Shown here in pieces: positions 1 to 11,988 of a stretch of 64,000 nucleotides of DNA. Made by a program: the position numbers and the translations under genes. The notes beneath the pieces are model-generated. The model had not been told where the DNA came from and searched no databases. It was given only the letters and a program-made list of their open reading frames with translations. This DNA comes from Ciona savignyi (Eukaryota > Chordata > Ascidiacea > Phlebobranchia > Cionidae). How positions within the stretch are numbered: the stretch's first letter is position 1; the number at the start of each line of letters is the position of its first letter. The DNA lies in assembly GCA_000149265.1 (NCBI GenBank), contig CH003396.1, positions 125,445 through 189,444 of the forward strand, given 5' to 3'.

Positions 1-970
1 AAAAATGGTACATATATTGTTTTTGTCCGTTTTTTTCGTAAAAGGTTTAATTCAGATTTGGTGAAATATTGGACCGTTAGCTACTCATTCGCCCATTAAG
101 AAAGAAAACATTTTTACTAAGGATAATTCCCTTCAACACGAAGATATGTTCCTGAAACATGATTGTGACAGGCATGGCATTTTGCCTCGTTATCTACCTG
201 AGGGGTAATGGAAACGCAATAAAACTTTGTCATATGTTCGACAACATGGTTTAGATATGCAAAAACAAATATTTTGTATACATAGGGACATTACCTAAAA
301 ATTTTCATAGAAGCCCGATTTAGTTCTTCATGTATTCGGGGATGTAATATCTAGGGACATACCCTAAAAATAATTTGTGACAGGCAAGCCATATCGCCCG
401 GATATCTACAACAAGGTTTTGTCTAATTGGATTAAAACAGTAAGAACTGTTATATAACATGACCCTGATATGTAAAAACTTATGTACCAAACCTAGGGGA
501 ATTCCCCGAATTCATGAAGAACTAAATCGGGCTGCTATGGAATTTACCTTCATTTTACCACATCGCTGGACAAGAGGCTTTAACTTAAAACATTTGTAGT
601 GAAATGTTCGTTAATCTAACTCGAATATTTTTTTAACTACAAATGGTAAAGAGTTTGGTTTTATAACTATGGGACCATAAGTTTATGCTTGTAGAAACAA
701 AAATATGACAGTATAGTTAAAAATTTTCTGGAATGTTAAATAAAATGACCTGTCGTGCACATATCTGACAATAACATATATTGTTGAATGAACATGGATA
801 AACAATATTGGATTGTTACCTCAGTGACCCATGTGTTTCTCCTTGCTAAAACAAACTATATACTCAGTGTACATATTGTGGTTAGGGAGCCTGTTCGCAT
901 GAATATATAGCATACAAATCTGTTTCAAGAATAATAGTTGTTAAACACGTGGTTGACACTCTAGTTCTTT
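1..970 (+). repeat. Dispersed repeat D, copy 1
   Basis: It shares long blocks with 6350-6905 in the same orientation and with 2180-2640 in inverted orientation. Shared blocks include the stretch around GGTGAAATATTGGAC, the palindromic GGGGAATTCCCC near 492-508, and a right-hand block ending in AACACGTGGTTGACACTCT near 940-962. The last block recurs inverted near 1210-1240, giving a local inverted repeat of about 25 bp around a 250-bp interior. No coding potential was seen, so this is probably a non-autonomous DNA element. Confidence 0.55.
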
Positions 971-2179
971 TAACATTTGACCTAAGATCACTAAAATGTT
1001 AACATTTGGAAACATCTATAAAATATTAACTATTTAATCCTTTACTTGATTTTTTAAATAAGTGCAGTGGTGGTAACATAAAGTCATTTGGAGAACGAGA
1101 AATGTTTTACACCAAGGCGAGAAAACGTTCATTGACCACAACAAAATTGCATAGTTTACAATGCATAGGTAGTTAATCTCTTTACACTGCCATTAGTACT
1201 TACTTAATACCAGAGAGTGTCAACCACGTGTTAAACCACCACTATCCCTTCTAAAATTGATATTGTCAGCGAGCCTAGTGCCCACCATATTACCCATTTC
1301 AATTTTAATTCAATTTATTTTTTAAATAATAACATACATTCGGCGATAATTTATTAATAAACAATGGAAACCAACAAATAATTAAATTCGACCAAATGCA
1401 GTAATAAAATATCTATACCATACATTTGCACTTAATGCAGTGAAAGATCCAAGGATCAACTAGTCAAAATACATTAAGTATATATATATATATATATATG
1501 CTGTGTGTGATATTGCTTAAGGTTATTTAATGTGCTTTAATATAATTGAGGTGCAAGGTTTGATGTGGAAAAAATTAATATATATGCATATTGAGAGAGA
1601 AAAAATAGAAAAAAAAAATAAATAAAAAGATAACAACGAGCAAATGGCTTCAGAAAAGTACAGTAGGTAATGGCATTACAATGGTAATTAATATAAAACA
1701 ATATTTACAATTTCGGCTACATACAATATATATCAAAACACAAAATTCATTATTTATACATATATATATTAATATACAGTATTGACATATATACATATAC
1801 AACATGATAATACCGAACATACTGTTAGATGATCGGCTCGCAGTATTAAAGGCATAACCCCTCAGAGATTTGGCAATTCATATTTATAAGAAGGGGTGAA
1901 TGAACTGGTAGCCTATTTTAAGTATTTTTGTATTTAGCGTTTCTTTTATAATGGGTAATAATGGGTAAATCTGGCGCGCGTGTTTTTCGTTGATTGATTT
2001 ATTATAGCGGGTATAAATTCAGTTCTTTCCTTTAGAGTTGGCTTCGCTTGTATTTTTCTACGGCATTACCTTTATTTTGTCAGTTACTAAATTACCTGTA
2101 TTTCAGCGCCAAGTTTTGTTATAAGTTTGATTAAACTTTGAATAAAGTCAAATTCAGTGCACAGCCCATTTTAGTTTTT

Positions 2180-2640
2180 GTGGCTTCGGAGAATTCCTCA
2201 TGGGGTCATGTTAAATGTTTTTTTTTCTTTTAATTGGCACAGAGTGGTTAACGGTCCAACCATTTACCAAATCTAATTCAAATTGGAGAATCCGTTTAAG
2301 CGCTATGCCCAAAAAAGCAATTTTTTAGAAAAAAATACCGTTTTGGTTTTTAACGTCCCAGGGGAATTCCCCTTACCACGGATTTACCACGGGCGACATG
2401 GCATGCTTGTCACAATCATGATTTGAGAACAAAATCTTATTTTTTGGGTATTGTCCTAGGTATTTTTTTATTTCTTCCAAGTGTTGTATAAGTCATCAAT
2501 GCAGCTAAATTCCACCAAATGTGGTTAAAATTGGAGCAGCCGTTCAATCGCTATGCCCAAAAAAGCTATTTTTTTAGAAAAAAAATCGTTTTGGTTCTTA
2601 ACGTCCCAGGGAAATTTCCCTGGATTTATCACCTAAAATT
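2180..2640 (-). repeat. Dispersed repeat D, tandem inverted copies
   Basis: Two adjacent related units (near 2270-2420 and 2500-2640) both carry GCTATGCCCAAAAAAGC, an A-rich stretch, then AACGTCCCAGGG and a palindrome. At 2606-2623 the 18-bp palindrome CCAGGGAAATTTCCCTGG is perfect. The units are inverted relative to the copies at 1-970 and 6350-6905. Confidence 0.55.
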
Positions 2641-3239
2641 TTGATTTTTGTTTATCTAGACCATGTTATCTAACAAATCACGAAGTTTCATTCCATTATT
2701 CCTTCTTTTAGATATCGCCGCGACATTCCATGCCTGTCAAGCGTTTGGCGAAAAAAAACGGACAAAAACAATATGTGTACCATTTTTTCAAATGGGACCC
2801 ATAATTACCAGTTGTGATCCTGACTTTAAAGCGGATGTATATTTTGTGTAAGTTTCCAGGTCATACTTTCTTAGATTGTGCCATCACAACCTAACTCCGG
2901 TTAATATACCCTGAGGCATTGTACATAATTTAACTGCAAGATAATTCCTAAATGCAAATTTGCACAAAATCGACAAACATATCAAAATATAGGTACAACT
3001 TATTAATTAATAATATTTTATGATAGCAAATGTTTATCAATCTACAACCACTATCATAATACTTTTACTTTTTAATATTTATACTTTTTAATTTATACGC
3101 ATTAAAATAGTGAATGCTTTTTGCAGTAAATAGACCTTCAGTAAAACGAATTAACGAAATGCTAATTAATCTGCTTTTACTCTGTTAATATTCACAAAAA
3201 AATGAACAAATCTATTCACAAAATGCTTGTTACTTTTTT

Positions 3240-3530
3240 TAACGCCACATTTCCTTTTAGTGCGACGCCTTTTAGACTAAAGGTTTCAGGTTTGAAACTA
3301 GTCGCTAGCTAGTCGGTTGTGTCCTTGGGCAAGGCACTAAACGGACATTGCCTGAACCCAGCAGATTAATGGGTTCAACCAAATTAAAGGAACGTGTGAA
3401 TCATACACAACACTGCAATGGCTCCGGTAACCCGACAATGGGCGCGAAGTAGTCTGACGATTTTCTGTGTGATAACCCCCTTGGTTTTCCCACTCACAGA
3501 TATAAACATAAATATACTAACCTATACACC
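3240..3530 (+). repeat. tRNA-headed SINE (family A), near full length
   Basis: This copy shows the family layout. A tRNA-like head carries box A- and box B-like sequences (here GGTTTGAAACTAG), then a central domain with GTTGTGTCCTTGGGCAAGG, then AACCCAGCAGATTAATGGG, then a unique region with GGTAACCCGAC. The tail is GATAAACAT followed by degenerate ATCCT units. Full copies are about 285 bp. The layout matches my memory of the composite SINE described from Ciona; no database was searched. Confidence 0.8.
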
Positions 3531-4849
3531 AAACATCCCTCACTGTTATAAATTATACAATAAAAATTATAAATTATAGACCTTCAAACACTTAAATATT
3601 GTAATCGAATGGAAAGTTAAAAATATTAATATCAAATATACACGCACAATACATCAGTTAAACCGACTGATTTGAAGGATTACTCGTATTATAGCAATTG
3701 CCGTCAAAAGTTATTGCCCATCCTATCCGCACACCTTATCTCTCATCTCTTGGCAGGGTTGTTAAGACCTAAAATTGCCTTTGAAGTTTTGATGCGTTTA
3801 TATAGGCTAATTTAAAAGTTTGCGCGTTGCATATTATGTTTTCTTCTTCTAGGTTCTCCCGAGTGCCAAGTATCTATCCTGACTGAGCCTCAGGGCCGAG
3901 CGATTGTGACGTCACATTAACCACTTTACACTTTGCTTATCCGGTACGATTATGTTTCACACAGTTTTGCTTTGGTCTTCGGATGGCCGTTTAGGTGATT
4001 TTAGCAAAACATATTTAATGTTTAGTTTAAAATTTATTTCTAAGAAACGTTTGTATGCAATTTTTAAAGTAGATTTAAGATATAAACAGTTCTGTAAAAC
4101 CTATTTTAGCTATTCACATCTGAATTAATTGCATATTTAACGTACAATGTTTTTGAATACGACTGTTAGGATAGGATATTTCTGTATTTTCTCCCTGTGA
4201 ATGGCAAAACCCCAATAGGAACGTTACCACACTTGCGGCAATCGTCAGATTACTTCCCTTCTATACATCCAAGACTTATCATGAGTAATACGTGGTTTTG
4301 GAATATGATTTTACGCAGGACATTCAATTTCTACGTAGGCTAGATAGGTATACGATGTCTCCCATTCTTGATCTCGTGAATAGGAGTACGAATTCTAACC
4401 TGACCTCCGGCACATCCTTAGGCATGTAGCTACGACTAAAATTAGCTAAAGTTGTGGTTTATTATAAATTTTAAGATAATGCGTTAAAGACAATTTTACT
4501 TTCTTTACATTATTTGCTTTTGCGGATTTAAATATAGCATTGTTTAAATTCGTTTGCATTTACTGATTGTATCAGTAAACTTATACCAATTACATCACTT
4601 GAGAAAAAAATGAACGTATTCACCGTATGCACACGACAAAGGGTTTGAAGAAGTCTTTGGCTGACTAACAAATCCTCCTTAAATAAACGCGGGGTCGATT
4701 TTGGAAGCTATAAAAACATAGTTTCTGCGATTGAAACGTTTTACCCGCTAGTGCCTAAACGTCGGCCAAATCTTCATACGACCTCAACTCCATTATGCAG
4801 CTCGACTGTTTCGTTTATACGGTATACGGCTCCCGAACTATAGACGATC

Positions 4850-5085
4850 GAAGGGTTACAAGGTTGAAACTGGTCGCTAGCCAGTTGGCTGTGTCCTTGG
4901 GCATTGGAAAAATGTTCTAAATCCAGTGTTTGATGGTTTCTAATAATCTAAAGAAACGTCATTTTACACAAAATACTGCAATAGCTCCGGTTACTGAACG
5001 GTAGGCGCGAGGTTATCTGACGATTACCTGTGTGTTAGCTCCCTTAGTTTTTCCACTCGCTAAATATCTTATTCTTTATCCTTGT
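4850..5085 (+). repeat. SINE family A, diverged copy
   Basis: The box B region, GTGTCCTTGGGCA block and the tail-proximal TCTGACGATTACC are recognisable. The centre has drifted and the copy ends in TTATCC. Further degenerate fragments of the same family lie at about 5110-5360. Confidence 0.6.
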
Positions 5086-5794
5086 CGATCTTTAAAGCTT
5101 ATACGTTACCACATGTGTTCAAGGTCCACTGGACTACCTGTTAAGGCGCAAGAAGTCGGACTGTATTTAAAAGATAAATAAAGGAACGTTTATTTATCTC
5201 TCCCAAACATTTATAACATACTGCAATAGCTCCAGTATCCCGATGGTGGGCCCACGAGATAATCTGACAGTTTACCGTTTGAGAACTCTCGGTTACGTAT
5301 TCGCGAGGTAATCTGACATTTGCCCGTGTGATAACACTTGCGTTTTTCTCTGCGAGAAAATTAGTACAGAAATCCCTGTAATGTCCGACAAGCCTTGGAG
5401 TTACGTAGCATGCGGTAATATATGTATTTGCTTATTTCGCCTGGAAGTGACTTGAATTGTGGGTACTTTACACTGTAGGGGAGGAAGGAAAAGATTTAAA
5501 TTAGGAAAAGGGAGGCATGAAACAAAAAGGTTAAAAACCTCTGGGTAAGAGGGTTAGTACGACCAAACCGAGTGGTGTAATGGGTTGAACAAACGCAGCG
5601 ATAACGTCCAGTATTTAATCTGACAATATGCACCAGGCATCTTAAGATTGATCTTACAATAACCCACACCTTCTCACGTTTTTTCCATTTACAAGAATAA
5701 AACTGAGTACCATAACCTACGTATACATATATCTTACAAACACTTGCTAAGTATACGGATCCAACAATCGTCTGTTCGTGCCCTGGACTATAAC

Positions 5795-6022
5795 AAATGT
5801 TCTGTCTGACCGATTAATGTGGTAAGTTAGTGTCGGTTGTGTCCTTGGGCAGGGCATTTAACGGACATGCCTGAACTCAGTGGAATAATGGAATTTACCA
5901 AATTAAAGGGATATCTTAATCAAAGTAAACTGACCTTGAGCGCAAGGTAATCTGACTATTGCCTGTGTGTTAACGTCCCCCTTTTCCATTCACTTGGATA
6001 AACATAAATATTCTATCCTATA
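5795..6022 (+). repeat. SINE family A, diverged copy
   Basis: It contains CGGTTGTGTCCTTGGGCAGG and a GGATAAACATAAATATTC tail. Part of the head is missing. Confidence 0.6.
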
Positions 6023-6349
6023 AGGCACAAGATCACTTTAATACATTTTTATATTTATTATCAAAACGTTCTACATTGTAGAGTGCAGATCGACTGTGTA
6101 AACAAGTTCTCATACACTTTAATTAAAAAACTATAACCCTATATAAGTTTTTTACTCAGCTTTACTGTGGGTATTCACTGCACAAATTGAAAGTTTTTTT
6201 TTACTACGGTTAGTGACAAACGGTCAGTCTCGAGTCCAAGATGGGCTTGTCACTTCGATTGTATTTTTTATTAACTATATACTTTGGATATTTGCTCACG
6301 TTTAACTACTTTAGTTTTGCCGTTTAATCCTGCAGCCTTATGCAAAAAC

Positions 6350-6905
6350 CAAAATTTTGGGTAATGAATCAGGTTGAATTTCTCTGAGACGTTAAAAATC
6401 AAAACGTTTTTTTCTAATAAATTAGCTTTTGGGGGCGTACAGCGCTTGAACGGCTGCTCTAATTTTAATCAGATTCGGTGAAATGTTAGACTATTAGACA
6501 CTCTGTGCCAATTAAAAAAAAGAAAACATTTACTTAGGGTAATTTCTTTGAAAACGAATATATGTTACTAAACCCAGGGAAATTCCCTGAAACCATGAAT
6601 AAAAATCGGGCTGTTTTGGGAATCTAGCTTCATTTCACTACAGCGCTTGAAAATAAGCTTTAATTTAAAACATTTGTGGTGAAATGTTCGTAAATTTAAG
6701 ACGTTTTTTTTATTTAACTGCACATGGAAAATAAGTTTGGTTGGTTAACTATGGGACCCATGCGTTTATACTTGCAGAAACAAACTACGCACTCAGTGTA
6801 TAAAATACAAATTGTGGTTAGGGCTGTAGCATGAATATATGGCATACAACATGTGTTTTACAAATAGTGGTGGTTAAACACGTGGTTGACACTTTCTAGT
6901 TATTT
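6350..6905 (+). repeat. Dispersed repeat D, copy 3
   Basis: It is collinear with 1-970: the palindromic CAGGGAAATTCCCTG at 6573-6590, AATCGGGCTG, the ACTCAGTGTA block and the right-end AACACGTGGTTGACAC near 6875-6895 occur in the same order. Confidence 0.55.
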
Positions 6906-7139
6906 ACTTTTGTTTATCCATTCTTTTCATTCTGGTATTTAATAACAGCAAACGAAACAAATCAAAGCACAATAACAAAAAATGCCCAAAAACGAAAAGT
7001 CATTAAAACACTTTTTCAACAAAAAGTTTAGAAATACTTAATAAAGCTGACGCGGCCGCCAAACCTATAGGCAAGAATACAATGGAATTGACGCTAACCA
7101 TTTGGCCACGCATTCGTTAACGAACTATTTTTTGTATCG

Positions 7140-7262
7140 TACCGTCGTGTGGCCGAATGGTTGATGCAATCGATAGATAAACCGAATTATGTTTCTAAAG
7201 CAGCATCTGCAATGAGCCGGCCCCCATGGGTTCGAAACTCAGGCCTATTAAAACAAATTATT
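7140..7262 (+). repeat. tRNA-like SINE (family B)
   Basis: Family B begins GTCGTGTGGCCGAATGGTTA (box A-like), followed about 80 bp later by a GGGTTCGAAACT box B and an A-rich end. It looks like a tRNA with a long variable arm, but the acceptor strands do not pair, so it is a retroposed derivative rather than a tRNA gene. Confidence 0.6.
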
Positions 7263-8434
7263 ATTTTTCCGTCCGGCTTTTGTGTTCGCGAGTATACCCA
7301 GTAAAATGCTTTTTAATTTACTGATCAAATCTTTTATTTTACGGCTTCACCCATTGTACCCGAAGCTAAGTGAACATAACCACTGTCGTAACCCTGACCT
7401 TGATCCTCGCGGGCCCTGGTGCTTTACCAAAGACTTACGCAAAGACTACCTCGCCGTCCCTATCTCCTAAACCGTGGATTATGCTGTGTTTAACTAATGA
7501 TCGGATGTGTCTATATAGATGAGGTTGCTTTTGTGTATATACGTCTTGACTGGTGCAAATTTGCACTGTATCGGCCGCAGACAAAGAGTATCGATCATGA
7601 TTATGTCTATTCAGCATAAATACAAAGCAATTGAATATTCAGATTATAAATATTTTGTTAACTGATAATTAGGCTAAATCTGTGCGGTTTTACACACATT
7701 CTCGTCGTTTAATAAAGCACACAACTATGTATGTGAGGAACGATAAGGGTTTAAAGCTGATTAAACCCTTAGAAATGTATACTATTCTTTGGAATGGAAA
7801 GTACTACTTAACTGTTTTGTAATGCAATAGATGCGGATTGCAAAGTTTGTTGGTAATTTAGGCATAGGCTGACATTTTAGATGATTCAATCTATCAGGTA
7901 CTTGATGTGTTTACCATTTCCTATCCGTCGCATTTGGAAGCATCTTGACGGACCTTCAAACAACGTCATTCCAAGCAAGGTCACGACAATTCAAGTTTAT
8001 TGATTCCGCTGTTTGTAGGAAACGCTTCGCACTGCTTACCCCTTCCCCAGAGCTCGGTTTGAGGTCTGCGTTCTGTTTGTGGCAAAAAGTGAATCTTCAA
8101 TATGGACCAAGTCATCGATTTTTGGCGTTCTTTACCTCTCAAATTTAGAGAGTCGGGTTTCAGCGGTTGACTCTATTCGCTGTGTGGTGATTAGGGTAGT
8201 TGATATTTAAAAATCAGACAGGTTGTCTGAACGGATTACGTGATTGACAAGTGCACAGGTATATAAGGCAACCTCTATAATATGTATAGACCAATCCAAC
8301 TCATTTAATCTGACAAGGTCACAGATATATACATACAGAAGCAGAGGTCATAGGTTCGAAACTAGCCGTTGTAAATAAAAGATCAGAGAAGATTTTTAAA
8401 TAAAAAGCATTTTCATCGAAAGTAGAATATAATG

Positions 8435-8590
8435 TATTTATGTTTATCCCAGGAAAGCGCAAGCGGCGTTATTATACGGGCAGTCGTCAAATTAACTCGC
8501 GTCCGCCGTTGGGTTACCGGAGCTTTTTGCACTATGCATTGTATGGTTATATACCTTCCTTTAATTTGGTAAAACCCATTAACCAAAGTA
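8435..8590 (-). repeat. SINE family A, 3' half
   Basis: It reads TTTATGTTTATCCC through GGGTTACCGGAGC to AAACCCATTAA, the reverse complement of the SINE tail and centre. The head is absent. It lies about 100 bp upstream of the receptor-1 start codon. Confidence 0.65.
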
Positions 8591-8685
8591 GACTTTCACC
8601 ACAAAAATCGTAGACAATAGGTCTGGATTTGGATTAAACGCCCGGTACAATAAAATCAAGCCTACTTTCGACCAAGTATTGAAAC

Positions 8686-11158
8686 ATGAACTCTACCGCA
8701 AACATGCAGTTATTACAAAAAGGTAAGCCCACGTAAAATCTTATCGATGGTAAGTTAACTACGTATCTAAATACTGAATAATTGAAAAACTACACGCCTT
8801 ATATAAGCAACCCGGTAAATTAATTATGATTTCATGACGTACAATCTTGCAAAATATTTTCCATGGCCGTGTTGTTTTCCCAGAAAATAATCCAACGTTG
8901 GAATCCAAAATTGCAATCTCGGTCGTGCTTGGATTCTTTCTGCTGTGCGGTTCAATGGGAAGCCTTTGTACAATGGTGGTGATTCGCATCAACAAGAACC
9001 TACACACCACGGCGAATTGCTTCATATTTAGTCTTTGCGTGTCTGATCTCATCTCGGCCCTGGTCTGCTCTCCATTATGGATGTACAGAAGGACATGGGG
9101 TTATGAAAGATGGCAGTTGGGATCATTTCTTTGTAAGTTTGTGAAATTGTTTGCTTTGTAAGAAACTCCGACCGATAAGCTTAGTGGATTAGTGCGTCGC
9201 GTTTCAACTAAAGCATTGCAGACTGACAATTGGACCCTTGCTTGTCATATGTGTCTGACAAGATACTTAGCGGACAAGTTTGTGAAATTGTTTGGTTTAT
9301 AAAATACGACCGATAACAGTTTGTTTTACCCTGTGAAGTTTCAAACTTGTTATCTATTGGTGTTAAAAATCCGTCAGATTAGTCTGGGTTAGTGTGTCGC
9401 CTTGTAGCGAAAGAGTTGTGGGTACCAAACTGGTAGCTAGCTAGTCGGTTGTGTCCTTGAGCAAGCCGATAAATATACATTTTCCTGAACCCAGCGGATT
9501 ATTTGGTTCTACCAAATTGAAGCAACGTGTCTATTATATACAACACACTGCAATCAGGTAACCCGACGGTGGGCACGAGGTAAAAAATGTGTTTCCCCGC
9601 TTGGTTTTCCTATTTACGAGGATAAACATGAATATCCTATCTCATCCTATCCTAAAATGAATGCTGTATTTGAGTTTCTCGCGCTAACAATTTAACCATT
9701 CAGGTAAATTCTACTGGGTCAGCGATTTTGCAACGAACTACGTCACTTCCCTTCATATAATGTCCTTCGCTCTTCTGAGATACGTAGCGGTAAAGCGACC
9801 TTTCCATATTTCAATGGTCTCACAGCGGGCGGCAGTGGTTTATATATCAACTCTATGGGTGTTTTCAATTTCCCTTGCTCTACCCCTCGCCCTTATTATC
9901 GGCGTCCAGTTTGATCGAGGTAAAATGTATGCTAACCGTAAGCGATAACCATAGTGTCTCCTAGTCGTTATAAACCGTATTTATACTCACCTTGAAGATC
10001 AATATGACACAGTTACATTTTCTATCGATTATACCACGAGGTAAATTTCTTTTGACAGCAAACCATTCGTCGGGGGAGGCGTGGCCGTCTTGTTCCTTGA
10101 TAAACGACAACAAAGGCGTGTGTTGTGTCCGGCAGTACAGTCTGTACTTTTTAGTCGTAGACCCGTTGCTTTTCTACATCCCGGAAACGATCATTATTAT
10201 CCTGTCGTTAAGCATGGTCTTCACACTGCTTAAACAAAGAAGGTAATATTTGCTGTAAGTACAGGGAACTGTTCTAACCATAAATTTAGGTGGTGATGAT
10301 TTGTTATTTTTATCATAAACGCAAGCCGAATAAAAAAACTAAACTCTAAAGCGCTCTAAAGGTTAATACTAAAACTGGTAGGAAAATAAAATGGATACCA
10401 TTGCATTTTAGACGCAATAATTTGACTGATGCTAAAACAAATATTAGTTTGCTTAACCCTTTAATTTCATGAAGCTGTTGCAAATAGTTCGGTATTTGTC
10501 TGGACTACTGAGATTAATGGGTAATCTGGACTACTTGTGAGGTGTTACTGCGATTTTAAGTATCTGAAACTTTTTTTATAATTTTATATTTATTCAAAAT
10601 AATCACAATTTCGGAAAAACGATAAATCGTTACATAAAAATTATATAATAGAGTCGTTCAGTAAAACTACCAGTTTTCAGGTGGAGGCGACGATTCATGT
10701 CAAGTACGAGAGCAAAAAAGACAACTGAATCCTCAAAAAATCCCCCTGTGACGTATGAGACTTCCGCTCATCTTGAGTCAACAACTCACATTGTGACGAC
10801 AACAATCACCTCTATTGCGCCATGGCTGAAGTTCGGGATATTTGAACGGCCGGCGAAAACCGACACTCTAAGCCAGACAGAAAGGAGCACTTTTCTACAA
10901 CTAACTCTAATAGTCATCGCTTTCATGATCGGTTACATACCGTTCACCATTTACCTGGTTTGGGCTTCAACGACGCCGGAAGAAATAAAAGGCCGCGACG
11001 AGGATTATTGGTTCGGGACACTCTCCTATCTGTGTTTAAGGTTCAGCGAGTGCTTGAATCCACTGATGTACAATCTAGGGTCCTCGGCGCTGAGAGAAGC
11101 GACTTTAAAGTTCCTGAGAAAACTGAAATGTCGTTTCTCGCACGAACCACAGTTGTAG
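8686..11158 (+). CDS. Class A (rhodopsin-like) G protein-coupled receptor 1
   Basis: Predicted exons: 8686-8722, 8884-9132, 9704-9919, 10059-10242, 10681-11158 (intron phases 1,1,1,2), giving 387 residues. Exon 1 encodes a short extracellular tail with an N-S-T glycosylation site. Exon 2 gives TM1 and TM2 (SLCVSDLIS keeps the conserved Asp) and the loop SPLWMYRRTWGY. Exon 3 opens with the TM3 Cys (CKFYW) and gives TM3, TM4 and ALLRYVAVKRP, where the Asp of the usual DRY motif is Leu. Exon 4 holds a Cys-rich second extracellular loop and TM5. Exon 5 holds a Ser/Thr-rich third intracellular loop, TM6 (IGYIP in place of CWxP) and TM7 with NPLMY. The likely role is a plasma-membrane receptor signalling through G proteins. 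The ligand is unknown and I cannot name an orthologue. Receptor 2 downstream has the same intron plan, which indicates tandem duplication. Confidence 0.9.
9131..9325 (+). repeat. Direct duplication of the 5' end of receptor-1 intron 2
   Basis: The intron start GTAAGTTTGTGAAATTGTTT at 9133 recurs as CAAGTTTGTGAAATTGTTTG near 9276, followed in both by a CCGATAA block. The spacing is 142 bp. In the second copy the donor GT has become CA, so it cannot be used as a splice site. Confidence 0.75.
9366..9655 (+). repeat. SINE family A in receptor-1 intron 2
   Basis: The head (AGTCTGGGTTAGTGTGTCGCC), GTTGTGTCCTTGAGCAAG, the CCCAGCGGATTA block and the tail GGATAAACATGAATATCC are all present. It ends about 45 bp before the exon-3 acceptor. 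Confidence 0.75.
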
Positions 11159-11988
11159 AAGGTCAATTTCAACAACCGAAAAGTGTCCAAAAAGGAAGCA
11201 ATACCATAGGTCATTTTGTTTTTAGTATAAAGGGCAGTGTGGTGCCATTTCACTGTATACGTCAATTCCTGTGAATTCCAATTCTGAACAGTTTGTTTAT
11301 TACAAGATTTTTGGGGCTTTCTGCGTTGTTATTTTTCGCCATCGATCAGATAGCTTTATACGGACCACGGATAATTTATTCTACTTAATCATCTGGCACG
11401 AGTGATCAATATCCCGAGCCCATTTCCGCCGACGTACTGGAAATTTGTTGCTACGCAAACATGGAATGACGTCATGCCAGCAAAGGCGCTATTACGCAAG
11501 GTCGCATCATAGTGACCTCCGTATTCTACATAATCCTCCTGGGAAACGTCATTATCGCGCAAAATGTTTAGCTTGCTGGGTATCGGTGACAGTCTTGCTG
11601 AAATGCAGCCATTAAGGTGCGATTTTGCTTCCGTTCACCAGCTTATAATATTCGACGAGTCGTTTCTAACTTTATAATAAACGACAATATCTCGACTGAT
11701 TTTTATCAAGGGTTCTTTTAAGCGGAAAATCTCGGTCTGGATGAGGCATAGTCAAAGATACGTGTGTAGCGTCGGCAAACAATATAAAGCATCAGATAGC
11801 ACGAGCATATGTCAGTATTAGCATAGTCCTGAGTAACGTTAAGAGTTAATTCTCCAATCTACAATTGAGGTAGTATAGCGTGTCTAATTTTTTCTTCATT
11901 TCTCGTACTCAGCTGATATGGGTTGTACGATGATCAGATAGGTAAAGGCAACCGATAAACTGAGTATACAGGTGCTGTGTTAAGTGGA
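11159..11988. other. Intergenic region between the two receptors
   Basis: This is 830 bp with no coding signal. The first part should be receptor-1 3' UTR. The remainder presumably holds the promoter of receptor 2, but no motif stands out. Confidence 0.6.
11676..11681 (+). terminator. Candidate polyadenylation signal of receptor 1
   Basis: This is the first AATAAA seen after the receptor-1 stop codon, implying a 3' UTR of about 530 nt. Position is the only evidence. Confidence 0.45.

Larger units (their letters stand above)
1..8685. other. Repeat-rich intergenic region upstream of receptor 1
   Basis: No coding gene is supported here. The open frames present (for example 2663-2851, 7282-7470, 7945-8148) lack splice context, family similarity or coherent composition. 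The region holds three related copies of a palindrome-bearing repeat (near 1-970, 2180-2640, 6350-6905), SINE copies near 3240-3530, 4850-5085, 5795-6020 and 8435-8590, a tRNA-like SINE at 7140-7262, and AT-rich low-complexity DNA including a TA run near 1480-1498. A TATA-like string lies near 8260-8269, about 420 bp upstream of the receptor-1 start codon, but there is no way to tell from sequence alone whether it is used. Confidence 0.6.

Noticed and set aside
7945..8148. 67-residue frame upstream of receptor 1 as a small gene
   Set aside because: No homology, no splice or signal features, and surrounded by repeats.
10960..11274. 104-residue frame overlapping the receptor-1 last exon
   Set aside because: It is a shifted frame over TM7 and the C terminus. 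The frame with NPLMY is the real one.
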